Shown here: positions 24,765-32,292 of the stretch, piece after piece
Layout: every line of letters starts with the position of its first letter
Numbering within the stretch: the first letter of the stretch is position 1
NCBI GenBank assembly: GCA_902613185.1
Contig: CACMGP010000002.1
Coordinates: 99,378 to 163,377, forward strand
DNA from: an uncultured Alphaproteobacteria bacterium
GTDB lineage: Bacteria; Pseudomonadota; Alphaproteobacteria; HIMB59
Reading direction: 5' to 3'
Length of the DNA stretch: 64,000 nucleotides
Made by a program: the position numbers and the translations under genes
Notes under the pieces: model-generated
What the model was told of the DNA's origin: nothing
The model's input: the letters and a program-made list of their open reading frames with translations, nothing else
Databases searched by the model: none

Positions 24765-25363
24765 GTTTTTAGTCCTTTCTGAGAATTGTTTAGGCTAGCT
24801 GAAATGGGATCAGGTATTTTTTTACAATGCCTATGCGCTCTGTCCATGGCTTCCTCTACTTGAGGCATAGCCCACTGTATTGTAGGTAAGTCTATGAATG
24901 TTCTTAAAGCTACTGGCTCCTCGAATGAGACATCTGTGACTGTTAAGCGAGAGCGTTTATGAAAAGTATAATATTCTTTAATCGTTTCATGATTATATGA
25001 ACCCATGCCTATTAAAATCATGTGTCCATTCTTATATGGATATATTTCATGCACCGTTCCGGTGGTTGAATGACCATTTTCCTGGAGCTCAATTTCTTTA
25101 TCTAATAATTTTGTAAGATCTGGGTGAACTGATAAGGTAAATAATTCAAAGAATTGAAGCACGCGATCACAATTATTTTTTGTCATAACAAAAATAATAT
25201 TTTCTGAGTCTTCAACATCACCACTGCGTTCGATTGCAATCATTTCCTCCTCCAATAATTGAATATTCCAACCGTGGAATTTTTCTAAAGTCATCGCTGA
25301 GCTTAATGAGGCAATAAATAGAGAGGTAATTATTAGTATTAAGTATTTTCCTCTTTGCACCAC
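24761..25363 (-). CDS. Exported small protein with two conserved cysteines (module B member)
   Basis: The frame is open to 25540, but residues before about 60 look non-coding; the GTG at 25361-25363 (or 25358-25360) leads straight into a signal peptide (KYLILIITSLFIASLSSA). The mature protein is about 175 residues, begins MTLEKFHGWNIQLLEEEM, has a cysteine in NNCDRVLQFFEL and another in HRHCKKIPD near the C-terminus. This places it in the same W/Cys/Cys group as 18077, 23420 and 27865. Length and composition are otherwise unremarkable. The start is uncertain because no convincing ribosome-binding site precedes either GTG. Confidence 0.6.
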   Translation of the reverse strand: MVQRGKYLILIITSLFIASLSSAMTLEKFHGWNIQLLEEEMIAIERSGDVEDSENIIFVMTKNNCDRVLQFFELFTLSVHPDLTKLLDKEIELQENGHSTTGTVHEIYPYKNGHMILIGMGSYNHETIKEYYTFHKRSRLTVTDVSFEEPVALRTFIDLPTIQWAMPQVEEAMDRAHRHCKKIPDPISASLNNSQKGLKT

Positions 25364-25586
25364 GGCTAATGTACAGGAGGATGGGATTAGCCGTAGCACA
25401 GAAAGGAACCATGAAAAAACCACCTCAATTTTTCCTCTCTCTTTTTTTTGTTTGTCATTTATTAACCTGGTAGGAAATGACTTAGAGAAGGAGTAACTAG
25501 AAAACAGAAAGGAAGAGAGAGGTCTTTGCACTAAAGGCAAAGATATTAATTTTTAAAAATAAAGATTGGGGAGAAATTAATAAATT
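25364..25586. other. Gap before the channel B gene
   Basis: About 220 bases carrying the 3' intergenic region of the channel B gene and the 5' part of an open frame that I judge non-coding. A/T-rich with purine runs; no terminator-like hairpin stands out. Confidence 0.3.
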
Positions 25587-26972
25587 TTAGACAGGAATAC
25601 TTGTCCCATAAAAATTCCAATTTTTTGTAATCCCCCACCATAAAATAATCAAAAAAAGATGGTAGGTTATTGGGACAAACCACCGAAGTTTACTATCGAT
25701 TGTATTATAGAGACCAGTTTGTTTATCCCTATGATAGTCCCAATAGCTCCATATAGTTATCATTGTAGATAAGCCAGCAAATAAATATGAAAGTAAAATC
25801 CAGGCATCTAAAATAGTGATATAGTTTAATTTTGGAACATCGTCTCCAAATACAAAGTTGTAGGCAACCAAAGTTAACAAACTACCCATTGAAACTGCCA
25901 GTTTCGACTCTAACTCTCTTGCCCTGATGTAAAAAACACTAAAGGATAGGTAGACTAGGAAGATCACTGGAAGAATGATCTTTAAAATATAGTAGAAAGA
26001 TTTGCGATTGAGATCAAAACTGTATTCGAGTGTTTGAAGCACTCCTTGCCCATAAAGTTGAGTATCACAACAGTTTAAACGGTGGTCATTAATTTCCCAT
26101 TCATACAAAATTTCATTACCCTCCATCATACTAAACTCTGGGTTGTATCGAGGAGAGGTACTTAAATCAACATCTTGAAATATAAAATCGGCAGATGTTG
26201 AAATATTATCAAAAGGGAATTTTCTAAAATCGGAGGAATTAGTTACCTGATAATTAATTTGTTGTTTAAGAACAAAATTAAAAGGATCAGATTTATCATT
26301 TGTAATAAGTAAGCTTTTAAAAGTAATATCATTTATAAAAGATCCTGTTTGCGTAGTTTCAAATGTAGGATACCAAATTTTTTGTAGGATATTTTCAAGT
26401 TCAGCTGATTTTCTGAAGATACATTTGATAGGTGACTTATCAAGATCTGTTAAATTGAAAAAATTATGTATTAAATCTTCATTTTGCCACTGCAAATTCA
26501 CCTCTAAATTCAAATTTGATTTACTACTTTGCTGAGTTACCTCAAAATCATTTAATATTATATCTGCCTCGACTATAGGATGGCCTAGATACGGAATTCT
26601 TTTAAGATCAACTATCTCCTCTTCCCCGTCTAAATGTTGAACAGTTAATGAGAGATCTCTCATTGCTGAGGTTTCTAGTAAGTTGGATAAATACAGGTAA
26701 GCATCGGTATCATTGGAGGCAACCGGTTTTTGATCAACAGCTAAGATACGGTCTCCCACCTTAAGTGGGGTATTAAAAGCGAAGGAACCAAAGCGTTTTT
26801 TGTTGATAATAGGTTGATTTTGCTCAAGAACAACACCGCTGTCGTTATAAGCTAGCCTAATGTTAGAAGTTTCCCTGAAGTCTTTTTTAAGAAGTCGTTC
26901 ACAAATTTCTGCTCCCCAGCTAACACTGGAAAAGAAAACCCAAAATCCTAAAATTACCCCCCTTAAAAACAA
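25587..26972 (-). CDS. PDZ-like domain fused to a pentameric ligand-gated ion channel (copy B)
   Basis: A 461-residue relative of the protein at 19517. The signal peptide (MFLRGVILGFWVFFSSVSWG) precedes a PDZ-like domain (FGSFAFNTPLKVGDRILAVDQ at about residues 60-85), the pLGIC sandwich with RKFPFDNISTSADF and EWEINDHRL, and four TM helices. M1 reads IILPVIFLVYLSFSVFY; M2 is ESKLAVSMGSLLTLVAYN with Glu at -2' and Leu at 9'; the M2-M3 loop is DVPKLNYIT. The two copies share the same domain order and the same N-terminal IC-x-x-L segment but differ throughout the ligand site, so they probably recognise different ligands. It is encoded one base after regulator B, in one operon. A cation channel of the inner membrane is inferred. 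Confidence 0.85.
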   Translation of the reverse strand: MFLRGVILGFWVFFSSVSWGAEICERLLKKDFRETSNIRLAYNDSGVVLEQNQPIINKKRFGSFAFNTPLKVGDRILAVDQKPVASNDTDAYLYLSNLLETSAMRDLSLTVQHLDGEEEIVDLKRIPYLGHPIVEADIILNDFEVTQQSSKSNLNLEVNLQWQNEDLIHNFFNLTDLDKSPIKCIFRKSAELENILQKIWYPTFETTQTGSFINDITFKSLLITNDKSDPFNFVLKQQINYQVTNSSDFRKFPFDNISTSADFIFQDVDLSTSPRYNPEFSMMEGNEILYEWEINDHRLNCCDTQLYGQGVLQTLEYSFDLNRKSFYYILKIILPVIFLVYLSFSVFYIRARELESKLAVSMGSLLTLVAYNFVFGDDVPKLNYITILDAWILLSYLFAGLSTMITIWSYWDYHRDKQTGLYNTIDSKLRWFVPITYHLFLIILWWGITKNWNFYGTSIPV

Positions 26973-26973
26973 A

Positions 26974-27438
26974 TTAGAGTGATTTTAACACACTCTTAAT
27001 TTTACTCAACTGATCATCTAGTTTTTGGATGTCTTGGTAAATTTTTTCTTTTTCATGAGGGACTATTTTTGTTCCTCCTGAACTTTTCTCATCCATTGAC
27101 TCACGCACAGCATCCATTAAATCTCCCAATCTTCCGCCTATTGCTAATATCTCTGATTGTACTTCACTCTCACTAGCAGGTTTTTCAGGTTGGGCGGTTG
27201 CTAGATAATCTTTCAAAAAATTGCTAAAAGGAGTTTTTTGGTAAATTTTATGCATAGCATGCTCTAACCGAATGACAGTTCTAAATTGTATATTCCTATC
27301 ACTGTCGTCAGGATCAGCACATTTGTATATATAAGACTTGGACTTCCCAGTGATATCTTGAATGTCTTGATCACTTAAATTTTTAAGAACCTCTTTTAGG
27401 GTATGTTCAATGGTGATAATTTCTTTTGTTTTAGACAT
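26974..27438 (-). CDS. Putative DNA-binding regulator B, operonic with channel B
   Basis: A 154-residue paralogue of the protein at 22497. Shared positions include the N-terminal TIEHTLKEVLKNL, DIQDITGKSKSYIYKCADPDDSDRNIQF (HTH-like with a KC-x-D end), and the C-terminal IGGRLGDLMDAVRE with a helical tail. There is no TM segment or effector domain. It is transcribed with the PDZ-channel gene directly behind it, and divergently from an HTH-containing operon at 27545. An inverted repeat, GTCCAAA-N11-TTTGGAC, lies in the shared promoter region. I infer an autoregulated repressor with a binding site different from that of regulator A. Confidence 0.7.
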   Translation of the reverse strand: MSKTKEIITIEHTLKEVLKNLSDQDIQDITGKSKSYIYKCADPDDSDRNIQFRTVIRLEHAMHKIYQKTPFSNFLKDYLATAQPEKPASESEVQSEILAIGGRLGDLMDAVRESMDEKSSGGTKIVPHEKEKIYQDIQKLDDQLSKIKSVLKSL

Positions 27439-27483
27439 ACCTTACTATAGCAATTTATGTTAAGCGGGTAATCAATAAACTAT

Positions 27484-27508
27484 GTCCAAAAGTAAAAAAG
27501 CTTTGGAC
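27484..27508. promoter_or_regulatory. Operator-like inverted repeat of module B
   Basis: GTCCAAA-N11-TTTGGAC, a perfect 7-bp inverted repeat spanning 25 bases in the 106-base divergent region between regulator B and the HTH gene. Its overall span (25) is close to that of the module A repeats (26 for GTGAAA-N14-TTTCAC), and both have AAA at the inner edge of the half-site, so it is a plausible site for the regulator B paralogue. Confidence 0.6.
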
Positions 27509-27544
27509 TATTTGTAGAAATAATAATTCCTCATTATTGTTACC

Positions 27545-27865
27545 ATGAAGTCTAATTATATTACTCCTACTTTAGGTAGAAAGTTATCCCCTAATAAAAA
27601 AAATGAACCACAATCCTTAAGAGATATTGAAGAGTATTTGCGTTGTTTAGCACAAATCAGACAAGAAAATAATATTTCAGTTGAGGATGTAATGCAGCAT
27701 TTGAATTATTCTCGTAGCACTCTTGATGCTCTAGAGAATGGTAATTCAAAATTTATTCAGTATCCCCTAAATTACTTTTTTACAAGGCAATATGCCTCTT
27801 ATCTTAAAGTACCCTTTCCTAAGCAATTTTTAATGAGCCATTTCAAACCAGGAGAAAAGAAGTAA
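27545..27865 (+). CDS. HTH (XRE/RodZ-like) DNA-binding protein
   Basis: A 106-residue protein with a helix-turn-helix at about residues 28-65: LRCLAQIRQENNISVEDVMQHLNYSRSTLDALENGN, the pattern of the XRE / RodZ N-terminal HTH (S-x-x-D-V-x-x-x-L-x-x-S-x-x-x-x-x-x-L-E-x-x). No TM segment follows, so it is not a RodZ. Its stop shares a base with the start of the next gene (TAATG). It heads a plus-strand operon of exported and membrane proteins, mirroring the AlpA-like protein that heads module A. Confidence 0.75.
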   Translation: MKSNYITPTLGRKLSPNKKNEPQSLRDIEEYLRCLAQIRQENNISVEDVMQHLNYSRSTLDALENGNSKFIQYPLNYFFTRQYASYLKVPFPKQFLMSHFKPGEKK

Positions 27866-28392
27866 TGAGAGCATTATTATTGTTATTTATCAGTGTTTTT
27901 TTAACGAATTGTTCTCTAAAAGCAGAGAGCAGTCCTATGCATCATGAATTTGATAATTGGATACATATGGAGGCTAAAGAGGAAAACTTAGACTTAGTCT
28001 TTAGTTTGGAAAACCAGGATCAAATGATTATTTTTATTGTCGATCCAAACTTAAGTTGTGATGCTCGTTTAGTTTACACCAATCGAGAATTTGAGCCTAA
28101 GGATTTTGACGTTATGAGTGGTGAAACATTTGATTGGAAACTCTCAGGTCAATCTTATGGAGGCAAAGATGCTAGCCGATTGAATGCCGATGGATACGTT
28201 CGTTGGGAGTTAATGAGTTTTTATAAACACCACTTCTCTAAGCTTGAAGAGCTATTGTCCAAAAGAGGACAAATTTCATTTTCTATCAATGATCCACTCA
28301 ACAGGTTTGAAAAACAAGAGATAGAAATGAAAGCTAACGGACTCAGTTCTGCTCTTAACAGCGCTTTGGATACGTGCCAGGGATGGACATGA
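27865..28392 (+). CDS. Exported small protein with two conserved cysteines (module B member)
   Basis: A 175-residue protein with signal peptide MRALLLLFISVFLTNCSLKA; the SVFLTNC segment could also be a lipobox, so it may be a lipoprotein. The mature chain has FDNWIHMEAKEENLDLVFSL, a cysteine in PNLSCDARLVYT and a C-terminal LDTCQGWT, the same W/Cys/Cys plan as 18077, 23420 and 24761. It starts within the stop of the HTH gene and its own stop overlaps the next start as ATGA, so three genes are coupled. Function unknown. Confidence 0.7.
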   Translation: MRALLLLFISVFLTNCSLKAESSPMHHEFDNWIHMEAKEENLDLVFSLENQDQMIIFIVDPNLSCDARLVYTNREFEPKDFDVMSGETFDWKLSGQSYGGKDASRLNADGYVRWELMSFYKHHFSKLEELLSKRGQISFSINDPLNRFEKQEIEMKANGLSSALNSALDTCQGWT

Positions 28393-28838
28393 TTAAGAAA
28401 TTATTATGTGTGGTCATGCTCCTAACCTGGTCTTTACCGATTAAAGCAGAAATTAACCACTCAACGATTTTTGTGCTAGGTAGTTTAGATATAGAAACAA
28501 AGCAATTATTTAGAGAAACAATTTATGACCAAATACACATTAACGCTCAAACAATTAGTTTAGAAACACAGTCGAAAATATATGTGTTTCCCTATCAAAA
28601 TCAGAATCAATGGCAGGTTGTGAGTTTGCATGTCCAAGGAAATGAAAACCATTCATATCTTCTCGATCTCTCTTTAGAGGGTCACCCTCTTCGGTCTTTA
28701 GATGAAATCCGCCAACTCGTTGGTCTAGATGGTTCTCTGAAATACATCGGTTGGAGCAGCTATGATGAGCTACCACCAGAAAAGGTTTTTATTGCTTCAA
28801 AAATTATCGCTCAAGATTTTCTGTATTTGTATTTTTAA
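28389..28838 (+). CDS. Exported protein of unknown function
   Basis: The frame is open from a GTG at 28374, but the ATG at 28389 overlaps the previous stop as ATGA and starts a good signal peptide (MIKKLLCVVMLLTWSLPIKA). The mature part, about 125 residues, is predicted mostly beta (IFVLGSLDIETK, KIYVFPYQNQ, WQVVSLHVQGN) and ends LYLYF. No cysteine pair and no recognised domain. It may be a periplasmic partner in the same operon as the two genes before it. Confidence 0.65.
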   Translation: MIKKLLCVVMLLTWSLPIKAEINHSTIFVLGSLDIETKQLFRETIYDQIHINAQTISLETQSKIYVFPYQNQNQWQVVSLHVQGNENHSYLLDLSLEGHPLRSLDEIRQLVGLDGSLKYIGWSSYDELPPEKVFIASKIIAQDFLYLYF

Positions 28839-28848
28839 AAAAAGTTCT

Positions 28849-29025
28849 ATGAGTGTTTTAGTCTTTGTTTCTTTGATGTCATATCAAAGCGGTTTCATTC
28901 CTTTAGTGATAATAGTAGGAGTCTTATTGTATTTGTTTATAGTCTTATTTTTTTTCTTAAACTACAACCATCAAAGGTCGTCAACTCCATCAATAGCAGA
29001 AACCACCATTAACGACTCTATATAG
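28849..29025 (+). CDS. Small single-TM membrane protein
   Basis: 58 residues from the ATG at 28849, 10 bases after the previous gene; the frame is open further upstream but that part lies inside that gene. Two hydrophobic stretches (SVLVFVSLMSY and FIPLVIIVGVLLYLFIVLFFFL) give one or two TM segments, with a polar C-terminus. It overlaps the convergent zinc-ribbon gene at 28971 by 55 bases, so one of the two may be shorter or spurious. Confidence 0.4.
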   Translation: MSVLVFVSLMSYQSGFIPLVIIVGVLLYLFIVLFFFLNYNHQRSSTPSIAETTINDSI

Positions 29026-29183
29026 CGCTTTTTGCTACAATCGTAGCAAATTGTAATCATTTCATCGTTGATTTTATTGATATATTTCTTTGAGACTTCC
29101 TTGAAATCACCACATTCAGTGCACTTGTTATAAGGAATTTCATTATTTTCAAATAAATCCTCTTTTTTATTCCACCAGCCCAT
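28971..29183 (-). CDS. Small zinc-ribbon protein
   Basis: A 70-residue protein starting MGWWNKKEDLFEN with two CxxC pairs (KCTECGDF and CYDCSKK), forming one predicted zinc site. The rest is helical. It overlaps the end of the plus-strand membrane-protein frame. No family is recognised. A palindrome, ATGATA-AA-TATCAT, lies just upstream of its start. Confidence 0.5.
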   Translation of the reverse strand: MGWWNKKEDLFENNEIPYNKCTECGDFKEVSKKYINKINDEMITICYDCSKKRYIESLMVVSAIDGVDDL

Positions 29184-29256
29184 TGATGATAAATATCATA
29201 TATATGGACCAGTCTTTTATAGAAGTTATGCATAAATTAAAAAAGTTGTTAATAAA

Positions 29257-29826
29257 TTATTTGGTTAATTCATTAATTAAAATATTGAGATCACTTATAA
29301 AAGTCTTTTGATCAATAGAGGTATCAAGATACATGGTGCAATGGTGATTGATGAAGTGATCTTTGAGAAATTTCATTGCATTGTCTTCGCCACTCCAAGA
29401 TTGACTAAAGTCTTCTGAGGCTTGAAAAAAAGACTTCAATGACTCCTCACTGCAATTATCCCAAAACGCAGGACAATAGTTTATTCCATCTCCCTTAAAT
29501 AAATTGATGTATGCATCTAATACTAAGATTTCAAAATTAGGATAATTAACTTTTTTATATTTATTTATATCTACACCATCCAAATCAATTAAAAACTGCT
29601 TTGATTGCGAGTCATAATACAAGTCATAGTTTAAGTTTTCTGCACCTTCAAAATTATCATCAAAAAATTTAATTATTCTTTCTCGAACTTCAATCTCTTC
29701 GATAGGGTCCAAGGACCAGTAGACTTCCTCTAAGTAGCCGACACAGTAATCTTGGTCTAGTGAATTAGAAAGTAGCTTTGATGGAATTAAAAAAGCAACT
29801 ATTAGAATTAAAGGTTTTAAATTCAC
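29257..29826 (-). CDS. Exported protein of unknown function
   Basis: A 189-residue protein with a signal peptide (MNLKPLILIVAFLIPSKLLS). The mature chain is acidic and has four cysteines (DYCVGY, NYCPAF, DNCSEE, HHCTMY), consistent with disulphides in the periplasm. The start shares a base with the stop of the DadA-like gene (TAGTG), so it is the second gene of that unit. No known domain is recognised. Unlike the W/Cys/Cys group, the cysteines are spread along the C-terminal half. Confidence 0.65.
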   Translation of the reverse strand: MNLKPLILIVAFLIPSKLLSNSLDQDYCVGYLEEVYWSLDPIEEIEVRERIIKFFDDNFEGAENLNYDLYYDSQSKQFLIDLDGVDINKYKKVNYPNFEILVLDAYINLFKGDGINYCPAFWDNCSEESLKSFFQASEDFSQSWSGEDNAMKFLKDHFINHHCTMYLDTSIDQKTFISDLNILINELTK

Positions 29827-31049
29827 TATAGATACCTATCTATCAAGAAAGCTGGATTATGTGTTGTCTCACCGTTCACTAGCCCAGTAATTACTTTTCC
29901 AGTTATTGGGCCTAAAGTCCAACCTAAGTGATTATGTCCAAAACCGTAATAAAGATTTTCAAGACTTGGGGACTTACTAATTATTGGCAAACAGTCTGGG
30001 AGAGTTGGTCTATAGCCTAACCATGAATTTTGATATTCTTGAAGTCTTGGAATTAATTGTTTGGCATAGTGATGAATATAATTCAGCCTAGATTTATTTA
30101 ACTTTTTTGAAGTACCGGCTAGTTCCACTGTTCCTGCAGCTCTAATTCCATATTCAAGAGGAGTTAAGTACATGCCTGAGTCGACCAAGCAGGTCGGACG
30201 AGTTAAATATTCTTGAGTTCCAAGAAACTCTAAATGGTAACCTCTTTCTGTTTCAAGAGGTATACTTTTATTTTCTAGTTGATTAACTAAATCTTTTGAA
30301 AAAGCTCCTCCACAAACAATCAAACAGTCATAATTTTTATTATTGATGCTGAATTTTCCAAAACTATGATTTAATGATACTACCTTTTCCTTTAAAAATT
30401 TTCCCATTTTTTCAGTGAACTTTAAAAATAACTTATTTAAAATCTTATCTGGGTTTAAAGTATGATGTGCACGAGGAAAATACCAACCTCCTTTAATGCT
30501 GCTACTTAAATTTGGCTCGAGACCTAAGATCTCATCTTTGGAAAGACTAACTTGCTCAATATTATTTTTTTTTCTTATTTCTATTTGGTCATAAGTTGGT
30601 TTTTCTTTTTCATTAATCCAAACATATAAAACTCCTTTATGTGTCACTAAATCCGTAGCACCAATTTCAAGAAGCAATGTCTCATAAGACTGTAAAGCAT
30701 CCTTTAAAAGGCTTGTCATATGCTCTGCTGTATAGTTCATTGAGTTTAAATTACAATTTTGAAGAAATTTTAAGATCCAAGGAAACATTTCAGGTAAATA
30801 AGACCATTTCATAGAAAGGGGAGAGTTGTTAGAAAAAGTATATCGAAATAAATTTTTCCAAATATCAGGCTGATTTAGTGCAGGAATACCGTAATCTGCA
30901 ATCACACTTGCATGTCCTCTCGAAGTTCCTGAGCCAGGATCATTCTGATCAAAAATTGTAACCTGATGGCCTGATGACTGTAAATAATAAGAGGTGCAAA
31001 GACCAACAATTCCAGCGCCAATTACTGCAATTTGCTTATTATCTCTCAT
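29826..31049 (-). CDS. DadA-like FAD-dependent D-amino-acid dehydrogenase
   Basis: A 407-residue DAO-family flavoprotein. The N-terminus has the dinucleotide motif VIGAGIVGLCTSYYLQSSGHQVTIFD, followed by SGTSRGHASVIADYGI, typical of D-amino-acid dehydrogenases and glycine oxidases. The C-terminus contains PSLENLYYGFGHNHLGWTLGP, the family's G-H-x-x-x-G-W motif. It would oxidise a D-amino acid or related amine with transfer of electrons to the respiratory chain. Overlapping a secreted-protein gene and touching the nuclease gene upstream at 31049, it is part of a compact set whose joint role is not clear. Confidence 0.85.
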   Translation of the reverse strand: MRDNKQIAVIGAGIVGLCTSYYLQSSGHQVTIFDQNDPGSGTSRGHASVIADYGIPALNQPDIWKNLFRYTFSNNSPLSMKWSYLPEMFPWILKFLQNCNLNSMNYTAEHMTSLLKDALQSYETLLLEIGATDLVTHKGVLYVWINEKEKPTYDQIEIRKKNNIEQVSLSKDEILGLEPNLSSSIKGGWYFPRAHHTLNPDKILNKLFLKFTEKMGKFLKEKVVSLNHSFGKFSINNKNYDCLIVCGGAFSKDLVNQLENKSIPLETERGYHLEFLGTQEYLTRPTCLVDSGMYLTPLEYGIRAAGTVELAGTSKKLNKSRLNYIHHYAKQLIPRLQEYQNSWLGYRPTLPDCLPIISKSPSLENLYYGFGHNHLGWTLGPITGKVITGLVNGETTHNPAFLIDRYL

Positions 31050-31540
31050 TAATTACTTTTTCGATAATCCCATGGATATTGAAATTTCATAGACCACATA
31101 CCAAGCCTATTTGATTTAGAATACTCCTCATCTGAAATAAATTTGTCTGAATATTCTCTATATGCAAACGCAAAGCCCTCTCTAACTAAATATCTACTTA
31201 AAGACTCTCCATTTACAAAGCACTCACCTAATACTCTTCCATAAAAGTCTTTTCCCTCATCTGTACAACTAATTTTATTATTTGTAACTTTTGTAGTTAA
31301 AATATCTCTTGATATCTTTCCACACGCAACCTTCCCTTCACTTGCAACACATGTCTGATTAATTTCAGGAGCATCTATTCCACTAAAGCGTATTTTAACA
31401 TCACCTATTTTAATTGTGTCTCCATCAACTACAGTGACGTGTGAAGCAAATAGGTTATTTACCAATAAAAACAGTGAGGAAATTAGGTAAATAATAGAAA
31501 ATTTTAGTGACACGCAATATTGTATTTTTTTAAACGCCAA
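31049..31540 (-). CDS. Exported thermonuclease (staphylococcal-nuclease family)
   Basis: A 163-residue SNase-like protein with a signal peptide (FSIIYLISSLFLLVNNLFA). The nuclease core is visible: VTVVDGDTIKIG, IRFSGIDAPEIN, SRDILTTKV, DFYGRVLGECFVNG, YLVREGFAFAYREYS and a closing GMW. It should degrade DNA or RNA in the periplasm or outside, for nutrients or defence. The frame overlaps the preceding DUF4396 gene by about 37 bases; a GTG at 31513 is a shorter start that removes that overlap. It is directly followed by the DadA-like gene. Confidence 0.85.
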   Translation of the reverse strand: MAFKKIQYCVSLKFSIIYLISSLFLLVNNLFASHVTVVDGDTIKIGDVKIRFSGIDAPEINQTCVASEGKVACGKISRDILTTKVTNNKISCTDEGKDFYGRVLGECFVNGESLSRYLVREGFAFAYREYSDKFISDEEYSKSNRLGMWSMKFQYPWDYRKSN

Positions 31541-31950
31541 TAATTATAGGGCCAAGGAGTAATAAAACCTACAAAAAGCATTATAGGAACCACCCACCAA
31601 GTGAGCATTGCTCCTCCAGTTAAAATTACATCTGTAACATTCATAGCAATTTCCATTGATATCATAGAAATAAAGCTCATACCAAGAGCAGTGCTAATTG
31701 CCTGTCTTAAAGAAAAATTTTGTCTTAAAAGAATTATTGTTTCAAGAACAATGCTAGTAATCAGTCCATTAATAATTGCTAAAATCATTATATTTAAGGT
31801 AGGCCAAGCAATTTCATTAACTTGAAAGTAGAATATCGTACCAAGATCTCCTATAGCACATCCGATTAAACACCACTTGGTATTATGAGCACTTTTTTTC
31901 CATGTGTGTTTACATTTCCAATTAAAGTTGGTGAGAGTTGATACAAGCAT
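31504..31950 (-). CDS. DUF4396 integral membrane protein, divergent from CsoR
   Basis: A 148-residue membrane protein with about four TM segments. The region SAHNTKWCLIGCAIGDLGTIFYF and the C-terminal TPWPYNYWRLKKYN match the DUF4396 family, which carries a conserved C-x-x-G-C-x-x-G-D. It is divergent from a copper-sensing CsoR repressor with a palindromic operator between them, so it is probably copper-regulated, perhaps in copper handling or export. The cysteines could bind Cu. That role is inferred from regulation, not known. Confidence 0.7.
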   Translation of the reverse strand: MLVSTLTNFNWKCKHTWKKSAHNTKWCLIGCAIGDLGTIFYFQVNEIAWPTLNIMILAIINGLITSIVLETIILLRQNFSLRQAISTALGMSFISMISMEIAMNVTDVILTGGAMLTWWVVPIMLFVGFITPWPYNYWRLKKYNIACH

Positions 31951-31962
31951 TATTTTATATTT

Positions 31963-31982
31963 ACTATATACTGGTATATAGT
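31963..31982. promoter_or_regulatory. Palindromic CsoR operator
   Basis: Perfect 9-bp inverted repeat ACTATATAC-TG-GTATATAGT in the 43-base gap between the divergent DUF4396 and csoR genes. CsoR-family operators are palindromes of a similar length with an ATAC...GTAT core, which is present here. Placement 12-13 bases from both starts means binding would block both promoters. Confidence 0.75.
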
Positions 31983-31993
31983 ATAGTACTTTT

Positions 31994-32287
31994 ATGTCAA
32001 ATATTATTAAAATAAATAAAAATCCAGATCATATTAAAAATATTCATCGCATTAATCGAATTCATGGTCAGCTTAAAGGCGTTGAAAAAATGATTGTTGA
32101 AAAACGATATTGTCTTGAAATTTTACAACAAACAAGAGCCATAACTTCGGCAATAAAATCTCTAGAAAATAACATACTTAATAAGCACATTGACCACTGT
32201 GTTGTAGATGCTATGAAAAAAAACGATAAACAAAAAAAACAAAAAATAGAAGAATTACAAGATTTACTTAGAAAATTTAATAATTAA
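31994..32287 (+). CDS. csoR: CsoR-family copper-sensing repressor
   Basis: A 97-residue CsoR/RcnR-type all-helical repressor. The HRINRIHGQLKGVEKMI helix with R-I-x-G-Q is the family signature, and the Cu(I) ligand set is intact: Cys in RYCLEIL and the H-x-x-x-C of HIDHCV, as in the C-H-C set of copper sensors. Nickel (RcnR) and formaldehyde (FrmR) members differ at these places. Cu(I) binding releases DNA. It controls the divergent DUF4396 gene and probably the cytochrome gene six bases downstream, via the palindrome at 31963. Confidence 0.85.
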   Translation: MSNIIKINKNPDHIKNIHRINRIHGQLKGVEKMIVEKRYCLEILQQTRAITSAIKSLENNILNKHIDHCVVDAMKKNDKQKKQKIEELQDLLRKFNN

Positions 32288-32292
32288 AGACA

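Noticed and set aside
25364-25540. N-terminal 60 residues of the frame at 24761-25540
   Set aside because: They look non-coding and precede a clean signal peptide that starts at GTG 25361-25363.
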